64,000 nt of DNA from Halobacteriovoraceae bacterium (GTDB lineage Bacteria; Bdellovibrionota; Bacteriovoracia; Bacteriovoracales; Bacteriovoracaceae). Position 1 is the first letter of the stretch. Each line of letters opens with the position of its first letter. Below the pieces are notes generated by a model. The model made no database searches. It worked only from the letters and a program-made list of their open reading frames with translations, and had not been told where the DNA came from. Positions 8,269 through 17,795 of this stretch are shown piece by piece. A program made the position numbers and the translations under genes. Location: the NCBI GenBank assembly GCA_002713145.1, contig PAVS01000006.1, forward strand, positions 1 to 64,000, given 5' to 3'.

Positions 8269-9333
8269 ATGCAGAATCTTGCTGAAAAATCGATAGCAAA
8301 TCAAGAAGATTGGAGAAAAATCGTCAAAAAATATAAAAGATCTGACTTAGCTAAAAGTAGCTGGCAGTTAGGTTCCACTCTGAGTTTGTATATTTTGGGC
8401 TGGGTGGTTGCAGCTTATGCCTGGGAAATATCTCCTTGGCTTACACTTCTTGTGGCTGCACTTTCACAAGTTTATTTTGGAAGGCTCTTTATTTTTATGC
8501 ATGACTGCGGACACGGAACTTTTTTTAAAACAAAAAAAGCACGTAGCTTTTGGGGGCATGTAACAGGTACTTTATGGATGACACCGTTTTGGTCGTGGAC
8601 AAAAGACCATGCGACTCATCACCGTCACTCAGGCAATTTAGACCATAGAGGTGTGGGTGATATTTGGACTCTTACTACCGAGGAATATGAGCAAGCTTCA
8701 GCACTAAAGAAATTTGCCTATAGAGTTTGTAGAGCTCCTTTTTTTGTATTGGGCTTTGGTGGCCTTTATGTCTATTTTATATCTCAGAGATTCAATAGAA
8801 AAACTGATGGCAAGCGAGAGCGTAAGAGTTTATGGATCACTAATGGATTAATTGTTGCTCAAGCTGTTCTTATAGCTAGCTTAACCAGTTTAGAATTCTA
8901 TCTCTTTTATCAGTTTTTTCTGGTTTATTTTGGCTCAATTCTCTCCGTCTTTTTCTTTTATGTACAACATCAATACGAGGATTCTTACTGGAGTAAAGGA
9001 GATGGCTGGGATTATCAAACCGCAGCTTTGGAAGGATCGTCCTATTTAAAGTTGCCCAGAATTATTCAATGGGCCTCTGGGAATATTGGGTTTCATCATA
9101 TTCATCATTTATGTCATTCTATTCCTAACTATAACTTAGAGAAGGCATTTCATGAAAATGAGATATTTAAAAACCCTACTACGATAAAATTAAAGGATTG
9201 CGTCAAATGTTTTAATCTGGCCCTAATCGATTTAAAAAATGAGCAGATGATCTCATTTAAAGAGTATAAGAAGTCGTTGAAGATTGTTCCCACTGCTAAA
9301 TATGAGAATAAAGAAGAATTTATGCAGATATAG
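8269..9333 (+). CDS. Membrane fatty acid desaturase
   Basis: Three His boxes: HDCGHGTFF, HATHHRHSG, HHIHH. Shine-Dalgarno AGGAGG upstream. Confidence 0.93.
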   Translation: MQNLAEKSIANQEDWRKIVKKYKRSDLAKSSWQLGSTLSLYILGWVVAAYAWEISPWLTLLVAALSQVYFGRLFIFMHDCGHGTFFKTKKARSFWGHVTGTLWMTPFWSWTKDHATHHRHSGNLDHRGVGDIWTLTTEEYEQASALKKFAYRVCRAPFFVLGFGGLYVYFISQRFNRKTDGKRERKSLWITNGLIVAQAVLIASLTSLEFYLFYQFFLVYFGSILSVFFFYVQHQYEDSYWSKGDGWDYQTAALEGSSYLKLPRIIQWASGNIGFHHIHHLCHSIPNYNLEKAFHENEIFKNPTTIKLKDCVKCFNLALIDLKNEQMISFKEYKKSLKIVPTAKYENKEEFMQI

Positions 9334-9368
9334 CGCTATAATCAAAGGGGTTTTTAGCTAAGGAGCGT

Positions 9369-10322
9369 TTGATTAAGAACTGGTGGGTCTTTCATCCAAT
9401 CACGGTATTTACAGGAACTTTGGTTTCTATAGGGAGTGCTCTTTTTATTTTTATAGTTTCTTATTTAGAAGTTAATAATTCGCTTGTTAATTTTGTTCAA
9501 AAACACAGACTTGATTCTTCTCAGCTCCAAGAGACAAACACCTTAGTTATCATCTTGCTGTTATCTATATTAGTGTCTGCTACTTTGTTTGGTGTCGCTA
9601 TAATCTTTATTTATTATCAAAAATTAATTGGGTTATATAAGTTCCAACAAAATTTTATCAATGGCTTTACCCATGAACTTAAAACTCCCATTGCGAGTTT
9701 AAAACTCTATATTGATACATTTTTAAAGTATGACCTATCTCAAGAAGAAAAAAAGAAATATCTTGAGTATATGCAACAAGATACTGAGAGACTAACTCTC
9801 AATGTAAATCAAGTGCTTCATTTAGGTAAGATTGAAGATAAAAAACTGAAAGTGAATTTAAGTCTGTTTGAGATCAAAAACTATATGAAGGATTTCCTCC
9901 AAAATCATCCTCATTACTTCAAAGATATTAAGCTTAAACTAAATGAAGACAGTAAGAATGAAGTATATTGCGAATTAGATCCTGAGCTTTTCGAGATGGT
10001 TGTTATGAATATTATCACCAATGCTATTCACCATACTCAAACAGATAAGGGGGAATTAAGCATAAGCTTTGCTATTAAAGATAAAAATATTGAGATTCAT
10101 TTTAAAGATAATGGGGTTGGTATTGCCCCAAGTGAGCAAAAAAATGTTTTTAAAAAAATGTATCAAATTGGAAAGAACTCTAAAGGAAGTGGTATCGGTC
10201 TTTATTTAGCGACTAATATAATGCGACTCCATAAAGGAAAGTTGAAGGTCGAAAGTAAGGGGATCGGTCATGGGGCCAATTTTATCATTTCTCTTCCCAT
10301 TGTCAGGGAGAGTGATTCATGA
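9369..10322 (+). CDS. Membrane sensor histidine kinase (HisKA + HATPase_c)
   Basis: 'NGFTHELKTPIASLKLYID' H-box, 'NIITNAIHHTQTDKGE' N-box, 'DNGVGI', 'GSGIGLYLA'. TTG start. Confidence 0.92.
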   Translation: MIKNWWVFHPITVFTGTLVSIGSALFIFIVSYLEVNNSLVNFVQKHRLDSSQLQETNTLVIILLLSILVSATLFGVAIIFIYYQKLIGLYKFQQNFINGFTHELKTPIASLKLYIDTFLKYDLSQEEKKKYLEYMQQDTERLTLNVNQVLHLGKIEDKKLKVNLSLFEIKNYMKDFLQNHPHYFKDIKLKLNEDSKNEVYCELDPELFEMVVMNIITNAIHHTQTDKGELSISFAIKDKNIEIHFKDNGVGIAPSEQKNVFKKMYQIGKNSKGSGIGLYLATNIMRLHKGKLKVESKGIGHGANFIISLPIVRESDS

Positions 10323-11026
10323 AAAAGATTCTTATTGTTGAAGATGAAAAGCATATTGCTGAAGGGTTAAAGTTTAATCTCACCAAGCAAGGCCATGAAA
10401 TAAAAGTCGTCTATTCCGGGACTGAAGCTGTGGAGAGTTGGAAAGATTATGATCCTGACCTTATCATTTTAGATTTAATGCTCCCAGGGCTAGATGGGTT
10501 TAAAGTCTTAGAAAATATCCGGCTTTATAACGAAAAATTACCTATTATCATTTTGTCAGCTCGGTCTGCCGTAGAAGATAAAGTGCGTTGTTTTAAAAAG
10601 GGTGTGGATGATTATCTCTCCAAACCTTTTAATCTGGATGAGCTCATTTTAAGAGTTGAGCGTAATCTTAAAAGATCAAACTGGATTGATAGCGACCAAG
10701 ATAAAGAAGTCAAAGTTGATCATAATCTAATTTTCAATTTTTCCCATAATTCAGTAGATTTTAATAAACAAAAAGCTGTTTCTGCGAAAGAAGAGATTGA
10801 CCTTACCATTCAAGAGCTCAAGCTTTTAAAAACCTTTTTTGATAATGAGGGGAAAGTGCTTTCAAGAAAGTATATTCTAGAGCATGCGTTCAGTTATTCT
10901 GTAGAGGCAAGCTCTCGCACTGTAGATAATTTTATTGTACGTTTTAGAAAATACTTCGAAACAGATCCTAAAAAACCCCGTCACTTTATCAGTAAACGCA
11001 CCCAAGGTTATATGTTTAAATCATAG
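10319..11026 (+). CDS. OmpR-family response regulator
   Basis: REC (EDE, LDLMLPGLDG, K in LSKPF) plus winged-helix 'SSRTVDNFIVRFRKYFETDPKKPRHFISKRTQGYMF'. Overlaps the kinase by 4 bp. Confidence 0.94.
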   Translation: MKKILIVEDEKHIAEGLKFNLTKQGHEIKVVYSGTEAVESWKDYDPDLIILDLMLPGLDGFKVLENIRLYNEKLPIIILSARSAVEDKVRCFKKGVDDYLSKPFNLDELILRVERNLKRSNWIDSDQDKEVKVDHNLIFNFSHNSVDFNKQKAVSAKEEIDLTIQELKLLKTFFDNEGKVLSRKYILEHAFSYSVEASSRTVDNFIVRFRKYFETDPKKPRHFISKRTQGYMFKS

Positions 11027-11149
11027 CTTGGTCTTAGACAATCTTTTGACGATCTTAATTGTTTTCATTTATCCACTAAGATTTAAATATTCCTAACATA
11101 AAAAACTCTTCAATTCTCTACACTTATAAGGAGAAGCGAGGAGGATTTT

Positions 11150-11512
11150 ATGCATAATCGTGACATAGACACAAAAGATAAAATGAATAAAGAAGGAATA
11201 CAATCATTTGTAGCTCTTTTTAAAAAATACAAACATAACCTCAACCCACTGATGAATTCACTCATAAAAGCAACGAATGGAGCGATCACTTCCCTTAACG
11301 CCCCCGAAGAAGCAGTTAGCAGAAGTGCTGTGGATTATGGTGAAAATAAAGACGCAGATCATTCACATATGGATACCGATTCAGTGGTTCGAAATCAACT
11401 GCAGGGTGTAAGGGACTGGCTGGTGAATATGCGCTCACAGATTAAAGGTAGTGGTGCTGAGAATTTTGAACGCACCTTGAAACAAACTATTCGACGCTTT
11501 ATAAGTGTCTAA
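11150..11512 (+). CDS. Hypothetical protein, 120 aa
   Basis: Intact ORF with AGGAGG upstream. No recognised domain. Confidence 0.65.
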   Translation: MHNRDIDTKDKMNKEGIQSFVALFKKYKHNLNPLMNSLIKATNGAITSLNAPEEAVSRSAVDYGENKDADHSHMDTDSVVRNQLQGVRDWLVNMRSQIKGSGAENFERTLKQTIRRFISV

Positions 11513-11616
11513 AAAATAAACACTGTCAGTAATACCTATTGAATAAGCTCACTAAATAGAGAGTATTGCGTGTAATAGATTGATTTTCTTGGCATCCCAT
11601 ATGCATATTTAAAACT

Positions 11617-12951
11617 ATGCAAAATTTAATTTATGGAACTCTTTTATTAGCTCTCATCTCAACCAGTGTTTGGTCTGAAACTATTTGTAATGTTAAAGAT
11701 TTTGGGGCAGTGGGAGATGGAAAAACAAAAGACACAGAGGCCATCCAGGCAGCTGTTGATCAATGCGCTCAAAGTGGCGGAAAAGTTCTTTTAGAAAATG
11801 GAAAATTCAAATCGGGCACAATTTATCTTAAAAGTAATATCACTTTTCATATAGCAATCAATGCAACCCTTAGGGGATCTAAGAAAAACTCAGATTACCC
11901 TGAGCTGACTATAGATTCAGACAACGCTGAACTACGTGATCTCAAGCGCGCTCTCTTACATGCCAATGATGTTGAAAACCTCACTATAGAGGGGCGAGGT
12001 ATGATTGATGGCAGAGGTGGAAAAGTGCAATGGAATATTCCTTGGATCACTGAGAGTAAAAGGCCCATGGCCATCTTTATTGCTCAGTCAAAGAATGTCG
12101 TCATTCAAGATTTAAGAGTCGAGGATGCTGCCATGTGGGGAGTTGTGACCTTAGAAACGGATAATTTAACTATCAAAGGTCTAAATATATATTCTCCTTA
12201 TCTCCCAAACAGAGATGGCATCGATATCGTGGATGGCCATAATATCCTAATCGAAAATAATACTGTTTATTCTCAAGATGATTCTATTTGTTTTAAATCA
12301 GGATCAAAACATGGAATCAAAGATGTCATCGTCAGACATAACACCATTTTAGGTTCAAAATACGCCAATGGCTTTAAGTTGGGAACCGCTAGCTTTGGCT
12401 CTTTTAAAAATATGCTTTTTGAAAAAAATACGGTCCTGGATGTGAATCTGGCGGCACTCACTGTTGAGTCTATAGATGGGGCCATTATAGAAAATATTGT
12501 TTTTAAAGATATTTTTATAAAAAATACCGGGACACCTTTTTTCGTATTATTAGGGAGCAGAAAACATCGGGTGACTGGTGAGCGAACACTTCCGGTTGGT
12601 AGTATTGATGGTGTGCATTTTATCAATATACGAAGTGAGAAAACTAAAAAGAGCTGGGGGTCACCTATAGCTGGATCAGTTTTTCAGGGTGTTCGTTATG
12701 CTCCAAAAAATATTACTTTTAAAGGAGTCGAGGTAAAGTACAAAGGTGACAGAAGGCTGAAACGAATTCCGAAGCGACCTAAAGAGTATAAAGGTCAGTA
12801 TCCTGATCCGCATATGTGGGGTAAATTACCTGCAGCGGGAATCTATTTTCGCCATATTGATGGCCTTAAAATTGAGGACTCTGTTTTCAAAATATCTAAT
12901 GATGATGACCCACGACCGCTTATTGTAAAAGATGATGTTCAGGAGAATTAA
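11617..12951 (+). CDS. Secreted glycoside hydrolase family 28 (polygalacturonase-like) protein
   Basis: Signal peptide, 'CNVKDFGAVGDGKTKDTEAIQAAVDQC', 'NRDGIDI', 'DDSICFKSG', right-handed beta-helix pattern. Confidence 0.88.
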   Translation: MQNLIYGTLLLALISTSVWSETICNVKDFGAVGDGKTKDTEAIQAAVDQCAQSGGKVLLENGKFKSGTIYLKSNITFHIAINATLRGSKKNSDYPELTIDSDNAELRDLKRALLHANDVENLTIEGRGMIDGRGGKVQWNIPWITESKRPMAIFIAQSKNVVIQDLRVEDAAMWGVVTLETDNLTIKGLNIYSPYLPNRDGIDIVDGHNILIENNTVYSQDDSICFKSGSKHGIKDVIVRHNTILGSKYANGFKLGTASFGSFKNMLFEKNTVLDVNLAALTVESIDGAIIENIVFKDIFIKNTGTPFFVLLGSRKHRVTGERTLPVGSIDGVHFINIRSEKTKKSWGSPIAGSVFQGVRYAPKNITFKGVEVKYKGDRRLKRIPKRPKEYKGQYPDPHMWGKLPAAGIYFRHIDGLKIEDSVFKISNDDDPRPLIVKDDVQEN

Positions 12952-12953
12952 TT

Positions 12954-14162
12954 TTAAAGTGCTCTTTTGGGTGGGATAATCAAGTTACCAAAAAAAGAGC
13001 CAGCCACTAAGGCCATCCCAATAGAAATAGTTTTAAATATTGTGCTGATGGCATCCAAGGGGTTTTCTTCGAAAAAGAAACTTAATCCCTGATAGCCCAC
13101 ACTTCCCGGAACTAAAAGAATAATCATAGGGAGGGAGAGAACCATGGCCGGTCTTTGAAATACAATAGAAAAAAGGTTTGAGCCACATCCAACGATAAGC
13201 CCTCCCACAAAAGCACTCGGGATAACGCCAATTGTATCTTGCAATAAAACAGCAGAGTAGAAACTTGCAAAACAACCAATAACAATCCAGATAAAATTCT
13301 TTACTTCAGCTTGGAAAGACACACTAAAAGCAAGTGAAACTAAAAATATAGAAAGAATTTGGTAAGGAAGCCCTAGTGGGATGGGAGCAATATAGTTGGA
13401 TGTACCAAAAAGATAAGCCGAGAACTCTGATCCTAAATAAGTTCCAAAAGCCAATTTTAATAAAATTATGAGAGCTCCCGTCAGTCTAGCCGTTCCAGCT
13501 TGGAGATTATCACTAGAGAGCTCATGGATCGCCATGGTGAACATCAATCCTGGTAGGTAAAAAAGCAGAGATGCTAAGATGGCCACGGGAGGAAAAATAT
13601 GAATACCCAATTTATGTATGCTAAGAGCTGTGAAGCTGAGAGCAAAAGCGATAAGTGCTTCAGCGATAGTGGATATTTTCTCTTGTTTAATAGATTGAGT
13701 GCAAACACTTATCACCAGAGATATGATCCCACAAAAGAAGGCATCTAAAAGAGAGCCTTTTAAGAAAATAGCAGCACTGAAGGCCAAGGCTGAAATCGCG
13801 ACATTAACTAGCAAGTTACTAAAGAGAGGAGGTCTTGAGATAATATCATTGAGCTCGCGCTCTCCAGCTTCGATGTCCATCTCACTATCAAGCACCAGGT
13901 CTACCACTCGGTCAGCGGAGCAAAGCTTTTCTAAATTTATTTTACCGGGATCCATTCTTAAAATAGATGTGTATTCCGGTTGATCTTTAAAGTCAAAATT
14001 AGCAATAAGGCTCGTTGGCGTTGACATGAATTCTGCAGTAAGGCCTAATTTTTCAGAAATTAATCTTGCTGCTCGCTCTATTTTATCAGAACTGGTTCCA
14101 TAGCGATGAAGTGCGGCAGCTGCACTCATGATAAATTTTGCTTTTGTAGTATTCTTATTCAT
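12954..14162 (-). CDS. ThrE-type threonine/serine exporter (DUF1212-DUF3815)
   Basis: 'SAAAALHRYGTSSDKIERAARLISEKLGLTAEFMSTPTSL' N-domain plus about 10 TM segments. Confidence 0.85.
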   Translation of the reverse strand: MNKNTTKAKFIMSAAAALHRYGTSSDKIERAARLISEKLGLTAEFMSTPTSLIANFDFKDQPEYTSILRMDPGKINLEKLCSADRVVDLVLDSEMDIEAGERELNDIISRPPLFSNLLVNVAISALAFSAAIFLKGSLLDAFFCGIISLVISVCTQSIKQEKISTIAEALIAFALSFTALSIHKLGIHIFPPVAILASLLFYLPGLMFTMAIHELSSDNLQAGTARLTGALIILLKLAFGTYLGSEFSAYLFGTSNYIAPIPLGLPYQILSIFLVSLAFSVSFQAEVKNFIWIVIGCFASFYSAVLLQDTIGVIPSAFVGGLIVGCGSNLFSIVFQRPAMVLSLPMIILLVPGSVGYQGLSFFFEENPLDAISTIFKTISIGMALVAGSFFGNLIIPPKRAL

Positions 14163-14304
14163 TTATCTTCATTTTAGCATTTCCAATTTAGCTTGGGTAT
14201 ATTTGATTCTCAGTAAGTTAATCCTAGACGTGGAAAAAAGTATTACGATGTTGACTCATTGCAAAGTAAGCTTTTACTAGGCTCTACACTAAATATAACT
14301 GGTA

Positions 14305-16551
14305 TTGAGCAAACTTCAGAAGACATGTATCCTTAGGGGTAATAAAATAATAAGAAAGGCAAAATTCTTGGGTCTCAAAAAAGTCAAAGCTTCAATATTT
14401 TTTAAACTGATGGTGCTCGTATTAGGTGCAATTTTGTCTATTTGGTCTTTCAAAGTTATCTATGAGCAACAACAATTTGAAGCAAAGATGGATTTAGAAA
14501 ATAGTCTAGAAAATTTTATCCAAAAAGTTAATTTAGAATTAAATGCTTCTACAGAAGTGCTTCACGCTGTATCAAATTTAATTAAAACCATAGACTCTTT
14601 AACCCCCATGCAATTCAAAACTTTTACTAGTGATTTTGCCATGAGAAATAAGTCTATTCTCATGGTCGAGTGGCAGCCTAAAGTGTTGAGTAAAGACAGA
14701 AAGGCATTTGAAAAAAGAGTCAGGGAAAAATTCCATCCCAACTATCAAATGTTAGAGCCTGATCAATCAGGAAGGTTAGTGCCTGCAAAGAACCGCCCAG
14801 TCCATTATCCAGTTCTTTTTGTTGACTCTACCAAGGGCGAAAAATCTACTATTGGTCTCGATTTAGCATGGTCAAATGAACGGATGATTTCTAAAATTGA
14901 TGCTAGAGACTCAGGGCAGGCGAGAGCTTCAAACACTTTTAAAGTTATGACAACAGATGGGGCTAAGAAATTTCCTCAAGGATTCGCTATAACTTTACCT
15001 GTCTATGAATCTCACCGAGTTCCAGATTCATTAGAGGAGCGGAAAAATCATTTTAAAGGCTTTTTGGCAGCTGTTATCTATTTAGATGATTTGTTTAACC
15101 CCTTTGTAGCCGAACTTCACTCTAAAAACATGAATATAAGTATTAAGGACCTTAATCCTGACAATTTTATTGTTAATCCCAAGATTGATGAATCAGCTTT
15201 AATTGTGCAAGATCGAATTGTGGATGTCTTTGGACAAAGCTGGCATCTTAAGATCAGTGCGGGTAAAAGTTTTTTGATGGCCTACCATGAGCCTGTTCAC
15301 TATATTGCACCTTTTGTGTTTTTGATTTTTATCATAACACTTTTTTATATCTTATATAGAAATGAATTAAAGAATAGAGAATTATCAAAAACAAGAAATG
15401 ACCTACAAGAGGCTTTAAAAAAGGCTCATACCGCAGCTCGATCTAAAATGTTATTCTTGGCCAATATGAGTCACGAGATTAGAACACCTATGAACGCTAT
15501 TTTGGGCTATGCTAGATTACTTAAAAAAGAAGACGACAAAGAAAGACAACATTATTTTACCGGACGCATGGAGGATTGTGGTGAACATCTTTTAAAATTA
15601 CTAGATGACATTCTTGAAATCTCAAGTCATGAAGAAGGAAATATTAAAATTGAGCCTCACTCGTTTTCATTGAAAGAGCTTGTTGCTGAAATTGAAGACC
15701 TCCTTCAAAATAAATACTCTGATTCAAAAGTAAATTTTCAATCTCAACTAAAAGTTCAAAATGACTTGTTTTATGGAGACTCTGATCGAATCAAACAAGT
15801 GCTTATAAACCTACTTAATAATGCATATAAATTTACTGAAGCTGGAGAGGTTAAGCTCGAAATTGCTGAAGAAGAGATCTCCTCTGAGCATAATGGTTCT
15901 GTACTTCATATCATTGTTCAAGATACCGGCTTGGGTATTGATGAAAAATACTTAGATCAAATTTATTCTCCTTTTTCGCAAGAAGATGGTTCTTTTCAAA
16001 GAAAAAAGGGAGGAATTGGTCTGGGCCTTGCCATAGTTAACAATATTATAAAGATGATGAAAGGCTCAATAGATGTTCACTCTGTGAAAGACCAAGGGAC
16101 TAAGTTTTCAATCAAGCTACCTATTGAGCTTGCTAAAGAAAGCGATTCAGAAATCTCTGAGCTTGATTTAATTGAGACAAAACTCACTAACACCGCAAGA
16201 AAAAATATTCTTATCGCTGAAGATGATCAAGATGCCCGATTTTTAATTAAAGTGTATCTTGAAGATCAGAACGTAAATATAGATTTGGTGACTAACGGTG
16301 AAGAGTTGTTGGAGAGTTTTTCTAAGAAAAAATATGATCTCATCCTTACAGATATTCAAATGCCAAAATTAGATGGTCTGAGCGCGACCAAGAAGCTTCG
16401 AGATCAAGGGGTAGCAATTCCAATTTTGGCCTTAAGCGCTCATGCCCTACCAGAAGAAAAAGAAAAAAGTTTAGATGCGGGTATCGATGCCATTCTCTCA
16501 AAACCTTTGCATCAGGAAAAACTAATCAATTTTATTAATGATTATTTATGA
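14305..16551 (+). CDS. CHASE-domain hybrid sensor histidine kinase with C-terminal receiver
   Basis: 'LILMVEWQPKV'-type CHASE region between TMs, 'NMSHEIRTPMNAILGYARLL', HATPase, REC 'LTDIQMPKLDGL'. TTG start is uncertain. Confidence 0.9.
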   Translation: MSKLQKTCILRGNKIIRKAKFLGLKKVKASIFFKLMVLVLGAILSIWSFKVIYEQQQFEAKMDLENSLENFIQKVNLELNASTEVLHAVSNLIKTIDSLTPMQFKTFTSDFAMRNKSILMVEWQPKVLSKDRKAFEKRVREKFHPNYQMLEPDQSGRLVPAKNRPVHYPVLFVDSTKGEKSTIGLDLAWSNERMISKIDARDSGQARASNTFKVMTTDGAKKFPQGFAITLPVYESHRVPDSLEERKNHFKGFLAAVIYLDDLFNPFVAELHSKNMNISIKDLNPDNFIVNPKIDESALIVQDRIVDVFGQSWHLKISAGKSFLMAYHEPVHYIAPFVFLIFIITLFYILYRNELKNRELSKTRNDLQEALKKAHTAARSKMLFLANMSHEIRTPMNAILGYARLLKKEDDKERQHYFTGRMEDCGEHLLKLLDDILEISSHEEGNIKIEPHSFSLKELVAEIEDLLQNKYSDSKVNFQSQLKVQNDLFYGDSDRIKQVLINLLNNAYKFTEAGEVKLEIAEEEISSEHNGSVLHIIVQDTGLGIDEKYLDQIYSPFSQEDGSFQRKKGGIGLGLAIVNNIIKMMKGSIDVHSVKDQGTKFSIKLPIELAKESDSEISELDLIETKLTNTARKNILIAEDDQDARFLIKVYLEDQNVNIDLVTNGEELLESFSKKKYDLILTDIQMPKLDGLSATKKLRDQGVAIPILALSAHALPEEKEKSLDAGIDAILSKPLHQEKLINFINDYL

Positions 16552-16639
16552 TGTTCGCAATACGACATGACAATCTTGACATGTTTTCTATCTTAATAAA
16601 AACTTAATTTGTAATCTGTTTAATTCCATATAGACTAAG

Positions 16640-17794
16640 GTGGTGAAGAATTCTCGCTATAAAGAACTATTTGATTTGATGCCTTGTGGTATACAAGTCA
16701 TAGACTTTAATTATAGATATGTATATATCAATAAGGTCTTACTTGAAGAATTAGGTATGAAATCCACAGAACTTGTTGGACATAAGATTCATCAAGTTTT
16801 TCCAGACTTTGTTGAAACCAAGGCCTATAGTGTTTTAGATGAATGTCTCAGAAATAGACAAAGTCAAATAGTCACGAATGAATATCTTAATGGGGATACA
16901 GTTGTTGTTTATGAACTTGAAATTAAGCCAATTGAAGAGGGGCTGATTATTTTTACCCAAGATATCTCGGAAGAAATCAGAGGTAAAATTCTTCTGGAAG
17001 AGTCAAAAAAACGATTAGAGGCAAAAGTAAAAAAGCGTACTGAAGACTTAGCGTATCTAAATAAGTACTTAGAAGAGAAGGTCGCTGAAAGAACAACGGA
17101 GCTAGAGCACTTCACCCATCTCGCTGCCCATGATCTGAGACAACCTTGTTCAATACTCATTACTTATGCTGAAATGTTAACTGAAATATTAGATGAAAAA
17201 ACTCATCCTCAAATTTGGCATATCTCTGAAGTCTTTCTAAAAAATTCTTATACTATGCTTAAACTCATAGATGGCTTCAGGGCATTGGCAAAAATCGATG
17301 GACATAATCTTATTAAGAAAAAAGAAAAGATAGGAGAAGTATTTCTAAAGAGAACTAATCTTTTTGAGCTGGCCAATCATAATATTATCGTCTTGAATCG
17401 GGTCACTTCTCAAGTTGAAGTGTATAAAGATCTTATAGAGATCCTTTTTAATAACCTTATCCTTAATGTGATAAAACATGCTAAGCAAGAGGACACCGTT
17501 TATTTAACTTTTGAAGAAAAGACTGAGAATGATATAACTTACTATATAGTAAAAAATGATTATCCTAAAACTGTAGAGACAAAAGACTTATTTAAGCCAT
17601 TTAATCGACGCAATAGAGAAGTGACAGGAGAAGGACTTGGGCTTTCTATTTGTAAACGGATTATCGATTATCATGAAGGGCATGCCATGCTTAAAAGTGA
17701 TGGCAAGCATTTTTCCTTTATCTTTTCACTCAATCAAAATGCCAAACTTCTGAGCAGTAAAGATTCTTTTCATCGTGAGGATAAAAGCAATTAA
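16640..17794 (+). CDS. PAS-domain sensor histidine kinase
   Basis: PAS 'ELFDLMPCGIQVIDFNYRYVYIN', H-box 'HLAAHDLRQPCSILITYAEML', 'GEGLGLSICKRII'. Confidence 0.88.
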   Translation: MVKNSRYKELFDLMPCGIQVIDFNYRYVYINKVLLEELGMKSTELVGHKIHQVFPDFVETKAYSVLDECLRNRQSQIVTNEYLNGDTVVVYELEIKPIEEGLIIFTQDISEEIRGKILLEESKKRLEAKVKKRTEDLAYLNKYLEEKVAERTTELEHFTHLAAHDLRQPCSILITYAEMLTEILDEKTHPQIWHISEVFLKNSYTMLKLIDGFRALAKIDGHNLIKKKEKIGEVFLKRTNLFELANHNIIVLNRVTSQVEVYKDLIEILFNNLILNVIKHAKQEDTVYLTFEEKTENDITYYIVKNDYPKTVETKDLFKPFNRRNREVTGEGLGLSICKRIIDYHEGHAMLKSDGKHFSFIFSLNQNAKLLSSKDSFHREDKSN

Positions 17795-17795
17795 T

